64,000 bases of DNA from an uncultured Lachnospiraceae bacterium (GTDB taxonomy: Bacteria > Bacillota > Clostridia > Lachnospirales > Lachnospiraceae), in NCBI GenBank assembly GCA_910587155.1, contig CAJULA010000006.1, forward strand, positions 64,872-128,871, written 5' to 3'. Below, in pieces: positions 43,142 through 51,173 of this stretch (the stretch's first letter is position 1; each line of letters opens with the position of its first letter). The notes beneath the pieces were generated by a model, which was not told the origin of the DNA, searched no databases, and saw only the letters and a program-made list of their open reading frames with translations. A program made the position numbers and the translations under genes.

Positions 43142-43801
43142 ATGAAAAAGTATCTGGCAATGGCGGCTGCGTTTATGCTTGCGGCTTCTATGTCTTTGTC
43201 TGCCTTCGCGGCAGAAAGCGCAGGTGCGGGACCGGGCAACAGCAGCGGAACGAGCAGCCCCAGTGCTTCCGGCAGTTCTAACAATTCAGAGAACTCCAGC
43301 AGCTCTGGCAGTTCCAAAAAATCCAGCAGCCGCAAATCCAGTGGCGGAAGCAGCTCAGGCAGCGCTTCTTCTGCCAGCAAGAGCGGTTCCGCTTCCGGCG
43401 GGGCTTCTGCACAGGCAGCGGCAAACGCGGCAGTGACGGCAGTTTACCGTCCTGCACAGACTGTTATCACAGCTTCCGGACAGGCAGTGGCATCCACTGT
43501 CAGCGTAGCGGCAGCACCCGCGGAGACAAAAACGGCATTTACATCCGTTGCCCAGGTGTTTGGGGTAGCGGTAACGGATACCTTTGTATTCAGCGCATCA
43601 GGGATTGATCCTGTGCAACCTGTTCTGACAGCACTTGCACCGGGCAGTGTGCCTGCGGGCAGTGCGCTTCTTGTTGTGGACGCGCTTGGCAATCTGACGG
43701 TTGTCGTACCGGTGGTGCTTCCGGACGGAACCGTGACGGCGACACTTCCGGCAATGTGCCAGGTAGCCGTTGTAGCCGTACCTGCAGTACCGGCAGCATA
43801 A
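43142..43801 (+). CDS. Secreted Ser/Gly-rich protein of unknown function
   Basis: 219 aa from ATG 43142 behind AAGGAGG. Signal peptide MKKYLAMAAAFMLAASMSLS with a likely AFA/AE cleavage. Residues about 30-90 are a low-complexity Ser/Gly/Asn/Ala stretch. The remainder is Ala/Val/Thr-rich: TVYRPAQTVITASGQAVA-like strands, then PVLTALAPGSVPAGSALLVV and VVVPVVLPDGTVTATLPAM, suggesting a small beta-rich domain. No sortase or lipid anchor is visible. It lies 65 nt after the LCP gene, so it may be a surface protein made with the capsule. I do not recognise a family. Confidence 0.75.
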   Translation: MKKYLAMAAAFMLAASMSLSAFAAESAGAGPGNSSGTSSPSASGSSNNSENSSSSGSSKKSSSRKSSGGSSSGSASSASKSGSASGGASAQAAANAAVTAVYRPAQTVITASGQAVASTVSVAAAPAETKTAFTSVAQVFGVAVTDTFVFSASGIDPVQPVLTALAPGSVPAGSALLVVDALGNLTVVVPVVLPDGTVTATLPAMCQVAVVAVPAVPAA

Positions 43802-43893
43802 GGTATCAGTTTTATCTGTTCGAAAAACACAGGGAACAATCAGTAACTGAATTTTTTTACATGTAAAAAATTATGGTGTGGTTTCAAAAAAAG

Positions 43894-43925
43894 ATTCCCC
43901 GGCAGTTTCGGTGCCGGGGATTTTG
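43894..43925. terminator. Bidirectional terminator
   Basis: ATTCCCCGGCA, short loop, TGCCGGGGAT with A run on the left and TTTT on the right, between the secreted protein and the convergent Uma2 gene. Confidence 0.85.
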
Positions 43926-43950
43926 TATTTATCCCTGCAGTCGATAGTAT

Positions 43951-44493
43951 CTACAGATCCAGCTTTGAAAAATCAATGGAGAATCCGGGATAAATGCCAA
44001 CAGGTACGCTGTCAGAAAAGGTATAATTTGCGGCAGTATCATTTTGAAAATCATAGACGGTAACAAGATTCCGCTCATAGTCTATAATCCAGTATTCGCG
44101 GACTTTGGCTGTCCGGTATTGAAACAGTTTTTTATAATAATCCATCGGACGGCTGCCTGGCGACACAATTTCCATAATCCAGTCAGGGGCACCGACACAT
44201 CCTTTCTCATGCAGTTTGCGGGAATCGCATATCACACAAATATCCGGCTCTACATAGCTTTTGTCATTTTCATTTAAAAATACGGCAAAGGGGGAGACAT
44301 AAGGCCTGCATGTCCCTTTTTTTGATTTGATGTATTCACGGATGGTTCCAAAAAGCTCACCGACAATATCCTGATGCTTTCTGCTGGGAGGCGCCATGTA
44401 ATAGATCTGACCGTCTATCAGCTCGGCACGCTCTCCTTCCGGCAGAGCATAAATATCATCAATTGAATATATTTTTTCCTGTATTGACGCCAT
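43951..44493 (-). CDS. Uma2 family (DUF820) putative endonuclease
   Basis: 180 aa, ATG at 44491-44493 behind AAAGGGG. PD-(D/E)XK-fold signature of Uma2 proteins: IDDIYALPEGERAELIDGQI, APPSRKHQDIVGELFGTI, YVEPDICVICD (with the active-site Asp), GCVGAPDWIMEIVSPGSRPM (active-site Glu) and YRTAKVREYWIIDYERNLVT. The family is common in cyanobacteria and Clostridia, usually as single genes, and its biological role is not settled. It has its own promoter and converges on the capsule locus end. Confidence 0.92.
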   Translation of the reverse strand: MASIQEKIYSIDDIYALPEGERAELIDGQIYYMAPPSRKHQDIVGELFGTIREYIKSKKGTCRPYVSPFAVFLNENDKSYVEPDICVICDSRKLHEKGCVGAPDWIMEIVSPGSRPMDYYKKLFQYRTAKVREYWIIDYERNLVTVYDFQNDTAANYTFSDSVPVGIYPGFSIDFSKLDL

Positions 44494-44550
44494 ATGGCAT
44501 GCCCCTTTCTGCTGTCAGTGAATCAGGTAATTTTACGATAGCCTGACAAC

Positions 44551-44579
44551 AGTGTAGCATAAAAATCATAACAGTTCAA
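44551..44579 (-). promoter_or_regulatory. Promoter of the Uma2 gene
   Basis: Leftward TTGAAC, 17-nt spacer, TACACT, 58 nt before the start codon. Confidence 0.6.
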
Positions 44580-44657
44580 TCGGTGCGCAGGGCTGTAAGG
44601 GCAGTCACTTTTCGGCAGCCCGGGCCGGCCTGCCGCGGCAATGCAGAGAAAAAATGA

Positions 44658-44686
44658 ATGACAAAATCCGCGCCGGCATATATAAT
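44658..44686 (+). promoter_or_regulatory. Promoter of the M14 peptidase gene
   Basis: ATGACA (44658-44663), 17-nt spacer, TATAAT (44681-44686). It lies inside the 5' extension of the open frame, so that extension is not translated. Confidence 0.6.
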
Positions 44687-44782
44687 CAAAATGTATCATG
44701 CAGGGACAGAGGATATGTGGATATTCTGTCCTGTCTGTGGAGTGTAAAGCAGGAGAAAAGAAATAAGAGGAGTACGTTAAGA

Positions 44783-46057
44783 ATGAAATGTTTCAGAATT
44801 GTGATGATTATGACGGCGTCTTTATCGGCGCTGTTTCTCTCTGTATCCATGCCGGTCAGAGCGGCGGAAACGCCGCCGGGAGAAAAGGCATCGGCGCAGG
44901 AAGAGCGGCCTGTCTATCAAGTCCGTTTTTCCGGACCGGGGCTTTTGGTCTATGCAGATCCGGCGCTGCCGCAGGTCCCTGCCGCGGTGCTGGCGGATCA
45001 GACGCAGGTACAGATTACGGAGGGGCCGATGGATTCCCTTGTCAGGGTACGGGTGTGCGGCACGGAGGTGGAAGGTTATGTGGATATGAGATATCTGAAG
45101 CGGTCGGATGCCGTCGTGGAGGATTATGATATGTATACCTATGAGGAGATGGAGGAGGATATCAGAGCGCTGCAGGCCAGATATCCGGGGCTGCTGCGGT
45201 CGGAGGTGACGGGCACCTCTGCCGACGGCAGAAATCTGTATCTGCTGAGTATAGGGGCGGAAAATGCCCCGCACCATATTCTGGTACATGCCGGCATTCA
45301 TGCCCGCGAATACAGTAATCCGCTGCTTGTGATGGAGCAGCTGGAACAGTGCCTGGATTATTATGATAACGGGCGGTTTATGGGGATGAGTTATCGGGAA
45401 CTGTTTGCCAATACGGCAGTCCATATCATTCCCATGGTCAACCCGGACGGTATTGCCATCAGCCAGTTTGGGGAGGCAGCCCTGCGTTCGCCGGATCTGG
45501 TGGGGATGGTGCGTGCCTGTTATGCCTATGATGTTGCCGCCGGGCGTACCCAGAGTCCGTATGAGGGTTATCTCGCCAGATGGAAGGCCAATGCCCGGGG
45601 TGTGGATCTGAACAAAAATTTTCCCTTTGGCTTTGGCGTCGGTGTGAGAGCCGTACAGCCCTCTTATGCGGGGTACTGTGGGCTGCTGCCGTTTTCCGAG
45701 CCGGAATCGGCGTCTCTGGGAGCGGTTACTCTCAGATATCAGCCGTCGGTGATCATCAATTATCATTCCATGGGCGAAGTGGCATACTGGGATACTTCCG
45801 AGAGCCGTTATACGGAGATCAACAGAGGCTTCTCGTCCTACATGCTCACCCTTGTCCCTTACAGAAGAATGGGAAGTTCGGGCGCCACCGGCAGTTATCT
45901 TGACTGGATATACAGCGGAGACAGCCCGGTCCGTTCCATCACTTTTGAGACAGGCAATGTGGAATGTCCGCTTCCCGCCGGTCAGTATCCCAAAATATGG
46001 GTGCAGCACGGCAATGTACTGCAGCATGCCGCATGGTATGCAAGTACAGGGCTGTGA
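44783..46057 (+). CDS. Secreted M14-family zinc carboxypeptidase with SH3-like N-domain
   Basis: 424 aa from ATG 44783 behind AGAGGAG. Signal peptide about 1-29 ending PVRAAE. An SH3-like domain (about 45-112, RFSGPGLLVYADPAL and RVRVCGTEVEGYVDMRYLK) precedes the M14 peptidase domain. Zinc ligands: H and E in HAGIHAREYSNP and the later His in VIINYHSMGE; substrate residues in IIPMVNPDG and NARGVDLNKNFPFGF; catalytic Glu in ITFETGN. It probably trims peptidoglycan peptides, since wall-targeting SH3-like domains are common in such gamma-D-Glu-meso-DAP peptidases. The substrate is inferred. Confidence 0.92.
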   Translation: MKCFRIVMIMTASLSALFLSVSMPVRAAETPPGEKASAQEERPVYQVRFSGPGLLVYADPALPQVPAAVLADQTQVQITEGPMDSLVRVRVCGTEVEGYVDMRYLKRSDAVVEDYDMYTYEEMEEDIRALQARYPGLLRSEVTGTSADGRNLYLLSIGAENAPHHILVHAGIHAREYSNPLLVMEQLEQCLDYYDNGRFMGMSYRELFANTAVHIIPMVNPDGIAISQFGEAALRSPDLVGMVRACYAYDVAAGRTQSPYEGYLARWKANARGVDLNKNFPFGFGVGVRAVQPSYAGYCGLLPFSEPESASLGAVTLRYQPSVIINYHSMGEVAYWDTSESRYTEINRGFSSYMLTLVPYRRMGSSGATGSYLDWIYSGDSPVRSITFETGNVECPLPAGQYPKIWVQHGNVLQHAAWYASTGL

Positions 46058-46114
46058 GCCGGGATGAACTGTAATACAGCGGATTATATTTTGAGAAAAT
46101 ATGGCAGCATTCCA

Positions 46115-46143
46115 TTTCTTTTTGCCGGAAAATCTGCTATAAT
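46115..46143 (+). promoter_or_regulatory. Promoter of the HD-domain gene
   Basis: TTTCTT (46115-46120), 17-nt spacer, TATAAT (46138-46143), 40 nt before the start codon. Confidence 0.5.
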
Positions 46144-46183
46144 ATGGTACGGTTAACTCATATGGACTGAAAGGGGTGGGGAG

Positions 46184-47311
46184 ATGCAGTTTGTAAAGAG
46201 TGACGACCTGAAAGTGGGGATGAGGCTGGCGAGGCCGATCTATAACCGCAACGGTGTCCTCCTGTATGAGAGGAATTCCAAACTGACCGGACAGGGGATC
46301 ATGAGTATTAAAGCATTTGGTCTGATCGGGATCTTTATTCTGGAGCCGGCTGAGCCTGTTCCGCCGATGACAAAGGATGATATCGAATTTGAGCGATTCC
46401 AGATGATGCAGGTGTTTGGCATAGAGGAAGAGATGAAACGGATGTGGCAGAGCCACAAGGCCGGCAAGATCGAGACAATTGTCAGCAATATTACGAAAAG
46501 CTACGGGAATCTGGATCATAAGATTAACTTTATACAGGGGCTTAGGAGCAGAGAGGATTACCTGTATAAACATTCACTGAACGTGGCGATGCTCTGTGCC
46601 ATGCTCAGCCATACCCTGAAAGTAAAGGCAGAGCACCAACATTCCGTGATCCGTGCGGCAGTATTGCATGATATCGGACAGCTGAAGCTGCCAAGGGAGC
46701 TGATCGGTAAAAATGATCTGAGTGATGAGGAAAAGAAAATCCTCGATGCCAGACAGTCAGAGGGATTCCGGATCCTGGATCAGGTTTATGTGAGCGATCC
46801 TTCGGTCAAGCGGATCTGTGCCCAGTGCTACCATTATATCCGGGAATTCCAGGACGGACACAGGCCGGAGGGGAAGATAACGCCGGAGGCGCGGATTATG
46901 ATAGTGGCGCAGACCTTTGATCAGATGACGGCCATGCAGTTTGGCCAGAGCCCTGATTCGGAGGTGACGGCAATCCGGCATCTGATGAACCACCCTGAGA
47001 TATATGACAAAGGTGTTGTGAAGGCGCTGATCCGTTCGATCCATATTCTGGCGCCGGGCACAAGTGTGGAGCTGAATAATAAAGAAAAAGCACTGGTTAT
47101 CAGTCTGAATCCGGATCATATCCTGCGTCCCGTACTGCTGAATTTCCGGGACAATTCCATCCTGGATCTGAGCCTGCACGGCAACAGAAATGTAGAGATC
47201 GTGGATATTATGAAGACAATGGACAACCGCCATGTCATGGACACGGAAGCATTGAAACGGCAGGGCTTTCAGGTGGAAGAACCGCAGTACGTGGAAGTGC
47301 CGGAAGGCTAG
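46184..47311 (+). CDS. HD-domain (HD-GYP-like) phosphohydrolase
   Basis: 375 aa. The N-terminal about 100 residues (KSDDLKVGMRLARPIYNRNG) match the DUF3391-like/PilZ-like leader found in HD-GYP proteins. The HD domain has HSLNVAMLCAMLSHTL, VIRAAVLHDIGQLKLPREL (HD pair) and the SEGFRILDQV helix. Where canonical HD-GYP enzymes have HHExxDGxGYP, this protein reads CYHYIREFQDGHRPEGK, so the GYP motif is degenerate. The usual reaction is c-di-GMP hydrolysis; here activity is uncertain. A GGDEF protein is encoded at 61240. Confidence 0.85.
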   Translation: MQFVKSDDLKVGMRLARPIYNRNGVLLYERNSKLTGQGIMSIKAFGLIGIFILEPAEPVPPMTKDDIEFERFQMMQVFGIEEEMKRMWQSHKAGKIETIVSNITKSYGNLDHKINFIQGLRSREDYLYKHSLNVAMLCAMLSHTLKVKAEHQHSVIRAAVLHDIGQLKLPRELIGKNDLSDEEKKILDARQSEGFRILDQVYVSDPSVKRICAQCYHYIREFQDGHRPEGKITPEARIMIVAQTFDQMTAMQFGQSPDSEVTAIRHLMNHPEIYDKGVVKALIRSIHILAPGTSVELNNKEKALVISLNPDHILRPVLLNFRDNSILDLSLHGNRNVEIVDIMKTMDNRHVMDTEALKRQGFQVEEPQYVEVPEG

Positions 47312-47316
47312 AAAGC

Positions 47317-47350
47317 AGTGGAAGCGGCCCGCTCTGCGGCCGCTTTCACT
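47317..47350. terminator. Terminator between the HD-domain gene and thiT
   Basis: AGTGGAAGCGGCC and GGCCGCTTTCACT form a 12-13 bp stem right after the HD-domain stop; it lies between convergent genes. Confidence 0.75.
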
Positions 47351-47360
47351 GGCAGAAGGG

Positions 47361-48038
47361 TCAGCCGCCCTGTGTTTCCAGGGCTGCTTTTTTTACCCGG
47401 GCCATTGCGGATTTTACCGGCGGGAGCAGGAGTACGATAACGGTGATCAGAGCTTCCGCGTAGATATAGATTCCGTTATATACAAGGGAATAGGGCAGTG
47501 CCCCCCATCCTTCCCAGGCATAGGAACCAAAGAAGATCCAGCCGGAGAGCACGGAAAAAAGATATCTGCCGCTCACACCTGCCGCATATCCTTTGAGCAG
47601 GCCGTATTTTTGATTACAGAAAAAGCCGGAGAGTCCCAGTGCGCCAAAGGCCAGCACATAATCGACGATAAGCTGGGCCGGGAAAAGGACATAGGGATCA
47701 ATCAGTATCTGCAGTACGCCATAGGCGATACCGGTCATCAGTCCGGCGCCCAGTCCGAACCAGTAGCCGGGCAGGCAGACGATCAGCATGGAAAACAGGG
47801 TGATGGAACCGCCGGTGGGGAAGTGAAAGAGTTTCAGATGGGACAGCACGGTTCCCAGCGCTATGGCCACCGCACAGAAGGCAAGCTGACGGACAGACAG
47901 CCTGCGGCTTTTCTTTCCGGCAAGAAACATGGCTGTGATCAGCAGGATCAGAATAACGGCGGCCAGCAGGAGATTGCCGGAGAGGGTGGGGACATAGGTG
48001 ACTTCGCCCCATTCATTGGTAACAGTTTCATAGAACAT
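47361..48038 (-). CDS. thiT: Energy-coupled thiamine transporter ThiT (ECF S component)
   Basis: 225 aa from ATG at 48036-48038, behind AAAGGAGG; upstream in-frame ATGs lie in the riboswitch region and are not used. Six hydrophobic segments, with family motifs RQLAFCAVAIALGTVLSHLK, FPTGGSITLFSMLIVCLPGY (the GGSITL stretch), GLMTGIAYGVLQILIDPYVL and the C-terminal GWGALPYSLVYNGIYIYAE. It binds thiamine with high affinity and relies on a shared ECF energising module, not encoded here. A TPP riboswitch directly upstream supports the call. Confidence 0.95.
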   Translation of the reverse strand: MFYETVTNEWGEVTYVPTLSGNLLLAAVILILLITAMFLAGKKSRRLSVRQLAFCAVAIALGTVLSHLKLFHFPTGGSITLFSMLIVCLPGYWFGLGAGLMTGIAYGVLQILIDPYVLFPAQLIVDYVLAFGALGLSGFFCNQKYGLLKGYAAGVSGRYLFSVLSGWIFFGSYAWEGWGALPYSLVYNGIYIYAEALITVIVLLLPPVKSAMARVKKAALETQGG

Positions 48039-48081
48039 AAAAAAAACCTCCTTTGCATTACAACAAAAAGAGGGGCTGCTG

Positions 48082-48104
48082 AAAAAGAACATGAATCCAT
48101 GTTC
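48082..48104 (-). terminator. Riboswitch-controlled terminator before thiT
   Basis: Leftward GAACATG, GATT loop, CATGTTC, TTTTTC directly after the TPP aptamer. This is the off-state terminator of the expression platform. Confidence 0.8.
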
Positions 48105-48194
48105 CGCTTCCTTACGCCGGTATTATCCGGTTCAAGTAATGAGGGTTTAAAACGGCGGCAGGCCGTTTCGTCTCAGCATAATGCACCCCTAGCG
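48105..48194 (-). ncRNA. TPP riboswitch (THI element)
   Basis: Reading leftward: GGGGTGC...CTGAGA near the 5' side, AAACCCT, then ACTTGAACCGGATAATACCG and GCGTAAGGAA. These are the conserved thi-box strings, in order and spacing (about 90 nt). When TPP is bound, the following terminator should form and switch off ThiT expression. Confidence 0.95.
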
Positions 48195-48300
48195 TGTAAT
48201 AGATATAATGGTATCCGGAATCGGCACTGTCTGCGCCGATCCTCTGTTTACTATACATGACCAGAGGAGAGAAGTCAAGAAAGAGATGGGAGGGCTTTGG

Positions 48301-48477
48301 ATGATACCAAAGGACGCCGGCATTTTGCTCGGTTTTATCAATACGAAACTCCGTGATTTTTACAGTGATCTGGAACAGTTATGCGAAGATTTGGATGTTT
48401 CACAAAAAGAAATCACAGAGAAGCTCGCTGGCATTGGCTGTCATTATGACAGGGAAAGAAATCAGTTTATCTGCTGA
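48301..48477 (+). CDS. DUF4250 domain-containing protein
   Basis: 58 aa from ATG 48301, about 8 nt after GGGAGGG. The sequence follows the family pattern IPKDAGILLGFINTKLRDFY, LEQLCEDLDVSQKEITEKLA and YDRERNQFIC. It is a small helical cytosolic protein of Clostridia; function is unknown. It lies 14 nt before the glycosylase gene and is probably co-transcribed with it. Confidence 0.9.
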   Translation: MIPKDAGILLGFINTKLRDFYSDLEQLCEDLDVSQKEITEKLAGIGCHYDRERNQFIC

Positions 48478-48491
48478 AGATAAGGACAGGT

Positions 48492-48998
48492 ATGGAGTAT
48501 ACACATGTTTTTCACACCTTTGGGCCGGTATTTGACGCATGCGCAGAGGTACTTATTCTGGGCTCTTTTCCGTCGGTGAAGTCAAGGGAAGAGGGCTTTT
48601 ATTATGGACATCCTAGAAACCGTTTCTGGAAGGTGCTGGCGGGGCTCTTCGGAGAGGCGCTACCGGGTACGATACCGGAAAAAAAGGATTTTCTACTGAG
48701 AAATCATATCGCGGTGTGGGATGTCATTGCGGAATGTGAGATTATGGGATCGGCCGACAGTTCCATCCGCAATGTCAGAGAAAATGACATGAACGTCATA
48801 CTGGAGCAGTCTGCCGTGAACCGGATTTTTGCCAACGGAGAGACGGCATATAAGCTGTTTCTGAAATATTGCAGAAAAGAAGGGCAGCCTCCGGTGAAGC
48901 GGCTGCCCTCCACCAGTCCGGCCAATGCAGCCTGGAGCCTGCAGCGGCTTCTGGAGGTATGGAAGGCGGAAATCTTTCCGGAAGGAGAACATCTGTGA
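48492..48998 (+). CDS. DNA-deoxyinosine glycosylase (uracil-DNA glycosylase superfamily)
   Basis: 168 aa. Superfamily motifs: GSFPSVKSREEGFYYGHPRN at the active-site loop, FWKVLAGLFG, IAVWDVIAECEIMGSADSSI, and the second loop LPSTSPANA (in place of HPSP). This group removes hypoxanthine and sometimes uracil from DNA, beginning base excision repair. The length is typical. Its stop overlaps the GTG start of the next gene, so translation may be coupled. Confidence 0.9.
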   Translation: MEYTHVFHTFGPVFDACAEVLILGSFPSVKSREEGFYYGHPRNRFWKVLAGLFGEALPGTIPEKKDFLLRNHIAVWDVIAECEIMGSADSSIRNVRENDMNVILEQSAVNRIFANGETAYKLFLKYCRKEGQPPVKRLPSTSPANAAWSLQRLLEVWKAEIFPEGEHL

Positions 48999-50497
48999 AG
49001 AAGCTGTATTTTGCACGGCAGGCAGTCAGCGGGACACTGCTGGATGAGATTTTGGCCAGGGGGATTGCAGGAGAGCGTCCATGCGGCCTGTGCGGAGGCC
49101 GTATGGCCTGCGGAAGATGCCGGGTCCGCTTTCTGTCGGGCGCGCCGTTTCCCGGCGCTGCGGACAGAAAATTTTTTTCGCCGGAAGAACTGCGGGCAGG
49201 CTGGCGGCTTGCGTGTACGGCCAGGTCGACGGCGGAGTGCGAGGTGGAGGTCTGTTTTGTGCAGGGGCCAAAGACTGAGATTCTGACAGTGAGTCATGCG
49301 GGGACGGGCAGTGCGGCGCAGGAGAGCGCCACAGAGCCGGGGAAGGATCGTGCGGCAGGGATCGCAGGGATATCCGCCGGGACCGTGCAGGACCGTTTTT
49401 GTGCGGTCGACCTGGGGACGACCACCGTTGTCATGCAACTGACAGACAGGGTAACGGGTGATGTCTTACTTACGCATGCCTTTGAGAATCCGCAGCGAGT
49501 GTATGGCACGGATGTGCTGAGCCGCCTGGCCGCTGCTGCGGACGGGAAAGGGGAACTGCTGCAGGCACTGATCCTGGAAGGGTTGAAGTCGGGGCTGGCA
49601 GAGATGGAGCAGGCTGGCGGCTTTCATGAGATTATCCTTTCCGGCAATACGGCGATGGGGCATCTTCTGCTGGGATATCCGACAGAGACGTTGGGACGGG
49701 CGCCGTTTGTGCCGTATCATATCGGAAGTACACGTTTTTCTCTTGCAGAGCATCCGGCCCTGTTTCTGCCCGGGATATCCGCCTTTGTGGGAGCGGATAT
49801 CGTATCCGGCATTTATGCCTGTGGCATGGCGCGCCGGGATGAACTCTCGCTCTTTCTCGATCTGGGGACCAACGGTGAGATGGCGCTGGGAAACAGGGAA
49901 GGGATATTGTGTACGGCGACGGCGGCAGGCTCCGCCTTTGAGGGCATTGTATCGGCACAGATAGCGGGGACGGATATTACGGCGCTTGCCTTTTCCATGC
50001 TGCGGGAAGGGATTATGGATGAAACCGGGCTGCTGCGGGAGCCCTGGTTTACGGAAGGCTGGCCGGCGGGGGCGGACGGGCGGATTGTAATCCGGCAGCA
50101 GGATATCAGGGAACTGCAGATGGCCAAGGCAGCCGTATGCGCCGGCGTCTCCATCCTGCTTGACCGGATGGACGGATGGGAGCGTCTGGCCCGGGTATAT
50201 CTGGCCGGTGGGTTTGGCTATTATCTGGATGTGGAAAAGGCGGTGGGCATCGGTCTGATTCCCGCGGCTTTAAGGGGGCGGTGCCAGGCTGTGGGGAATA
50301 CGTCGCTGGCGGGAGCGGTGCTGCTCGGAAGGGCAGGGAGGCTGCAGTGTCAGGCGGACATAGAGGAGCGGCGCCTGTCAGTGGCAGAAGACAGGCAGCT
50401 GCACCATATTGTGCAGATAAGCAGTTCCCTGAATCTGGCCCGGCAGCCGGAATTTGAGGAACGCTATATCGAAGCCATGCGATTTGGTTTATTATGA
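48995..50497 (+). CDS. ASKHA-domain ferredoxin protein, corrinoid-activation type (DUF4445)
   Basis: 500 aa from GTG 48995 behind AAGGAG. The N-terminal 2Fe-2S ferredoxin domain has a C-x5-C-x2-C cluster motif in CGGRMACGRCRV and the fourth cysteine in RLACTA. The C-terminal ASKHA part contains FCAVDLGTTTVVMQLTD, FENPQRVYGTDVLSRL, ILSGNTAMGHLLLGY, LFLDLGTNGEMALG, CTATAAGSAFEGIV and ARVYLAGGFGYYLDVEKAVG. Relatives (RACE proteins) reactivate corrinoid proteins using ATP and a low-potential electron. No corrinoid methyltransferase is encoded nearby, so the partner is unknown. Confidence 0.9.
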   Translation: MKKLYFARQAVSGTLLDEILARGIAGERPCGLCGGRMACGRCRVRFLSGAPFPGAADRKFFSPEELRAGWRLACTARSTAECEVEVCFVQGPKTEILTVSHAGTGSAAQESATEPGKDRAAGIAGISAGTVQDRFCAVDLGTTTVVMQLTDRVTGDVLLTHAFENPQRVYGTDVLSRLAAAADGKGELLQALILEGLKSGLAEMEQAGGFHEIILSGNTAMGHLLLGYPTETLGRAPFVPYHIGSTRFSLAEHPALFLPGISAFVGADIVSGIYACGMARRDELSLFLDLGTNGEMALGNREGILCTATAAGSAFEGIVSAQIAGTDITALAFSMLREGIMDETGLLREPWFTEGWPAGADGRIVIRQQDIRELQMAKAAVCAGVSILLDRMDGWERLARVYLAGGFGYYLDVEKAVGIGLIPAALRGRCQAVGNTSLAGAVLLGRAGRLQCQADIEERRLSVAEDRQLHHIVQISSSLNLARQPEFEERYIEAMRFGLL

Positions 50498-50600
50498 AAG
50501 TATGGAATCACTTCCGGCAGGTCTGCGCACTTGCTGCGCTGACCGTACAGCGCCGGAATGCCGTCTTTACATTCCCTGTGCATCCCCCGGAGGGTTCCTG

Positions 50601-50651
50601 GTAACCCCCTTTCATTCATAGTGGTGCCGGGTATGCGGCATGGGGGGTTAC
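50601..50651. repeat. 9-bp inverted repeat in the gap after the ASKHA gene
   Basis: GTAACCCCC (50601-50609) and GGGGGTTAC (50643-50651). No T tract follows, so a terminator role is doubtful. Confidence 0.45.
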
Positions 50652-50695
50652 TATAGAGACTGGTAGGGTACTGTTTGTGATAAAGGGGCGTACTT

Positions 50696-50911
50696 ATGTT
50701 TGGGAAAAGAAAGAGACCTGCAACAGAAGCGTATGATCGGGAGAACTGGCGGCCGGTTCTCAAATGCAGCATCTGCAATGGAGAGCAGGTAGCCGGGTTT
50801 TTGAACGTTCATACAGGTGCTTTCCGGGAGGAAGAGCTGATTCGCGGCGCAGAGGATCTGTCCTCTTTCAAACGTCGTTATGGAATTGAGGAACTGGAAA
50901 AAATATATTAA
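50696..50911 (+). CDS. Small CxxC protein of unknown function
   Basis: 71 aa, ATG behind AAAGGGG. A basic start (MFGKRKRP) is followed by WRPVLKCSICNGEQVAGFLN with a CxxC pair, then an acidic helix, FREEELIRGAEDLSSFKRRY. A single CxxC may bind metal as a dimer. Proteins of this length and pattern occur in related Clostridia, but I know of no function. It stands first in a run of small unknown genes. Confidence 0.75.
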   Translation: MFGKRKRPATEAYDRENWRPVLKCSICNGEQVAGFLNVHTGAFREEELIRGAEDLSSFKRRYGIEELEKIY

Positions 50912-50977
50912 GCATCGGTAATTGTGAAACCGACAGTCTGGTCAAAACATACAAAACGAAAAAGAGAGGAGACTTAG

Positions 50978-51151
50978 ATGGAGACATGGTATTATGAAGT
51001 GGTGAGCATCGACGGAGATTATGCGAACCTTCGACGGACAGATGTGGAGAGCGATGATCTGAAAATGGTGGCCAGAGCGCTGCTCCCGCCGGAGACCGGA
51101 GAGGGCAGCAGACTGAAATATGAATGGATGCAATATGAACTGCTCGGGTGA
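50978..51151 (+). CDS. Small acidic hypothetical protein
   Basis: 57 aa, ATG behind AGAGGAG. Sequence parts: METWYYEVVSIDGDYANLRR, then DDLKMVARALLPPETGEGSR, ending YEWMQYELLG. It looks like one small alpha/beta unit, a beta strand (WYYEVVSIDGDYANLR) plus helix plus strand. It is not recognised. It lies 22 nt before the next gene, so it is probably in one transcript with it. Confidence 0.7.
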   Translation: METWYYEVVSIDGDYANLRRTDVESDDLKMVARALLPPETGEGSRLKYEWMQYELLG

Positions 51152-51173
51152 GAGAGCCATGAGGAGAAAGTAA

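Noticed and set aside
44822..46573. 583-codon minus-strand frame over the M14 peptidase
   Set aside because: Antisense shadow with no family resemblance; the + strand gene has signal peptide and zinc motifs.
50601..50651. GTAACCCCC/GGGGGTTAC as a terminator of the ASKHA gene
   Set aside because: There is a 33-nt interior and no T tract; kept only as an inverted repeat.
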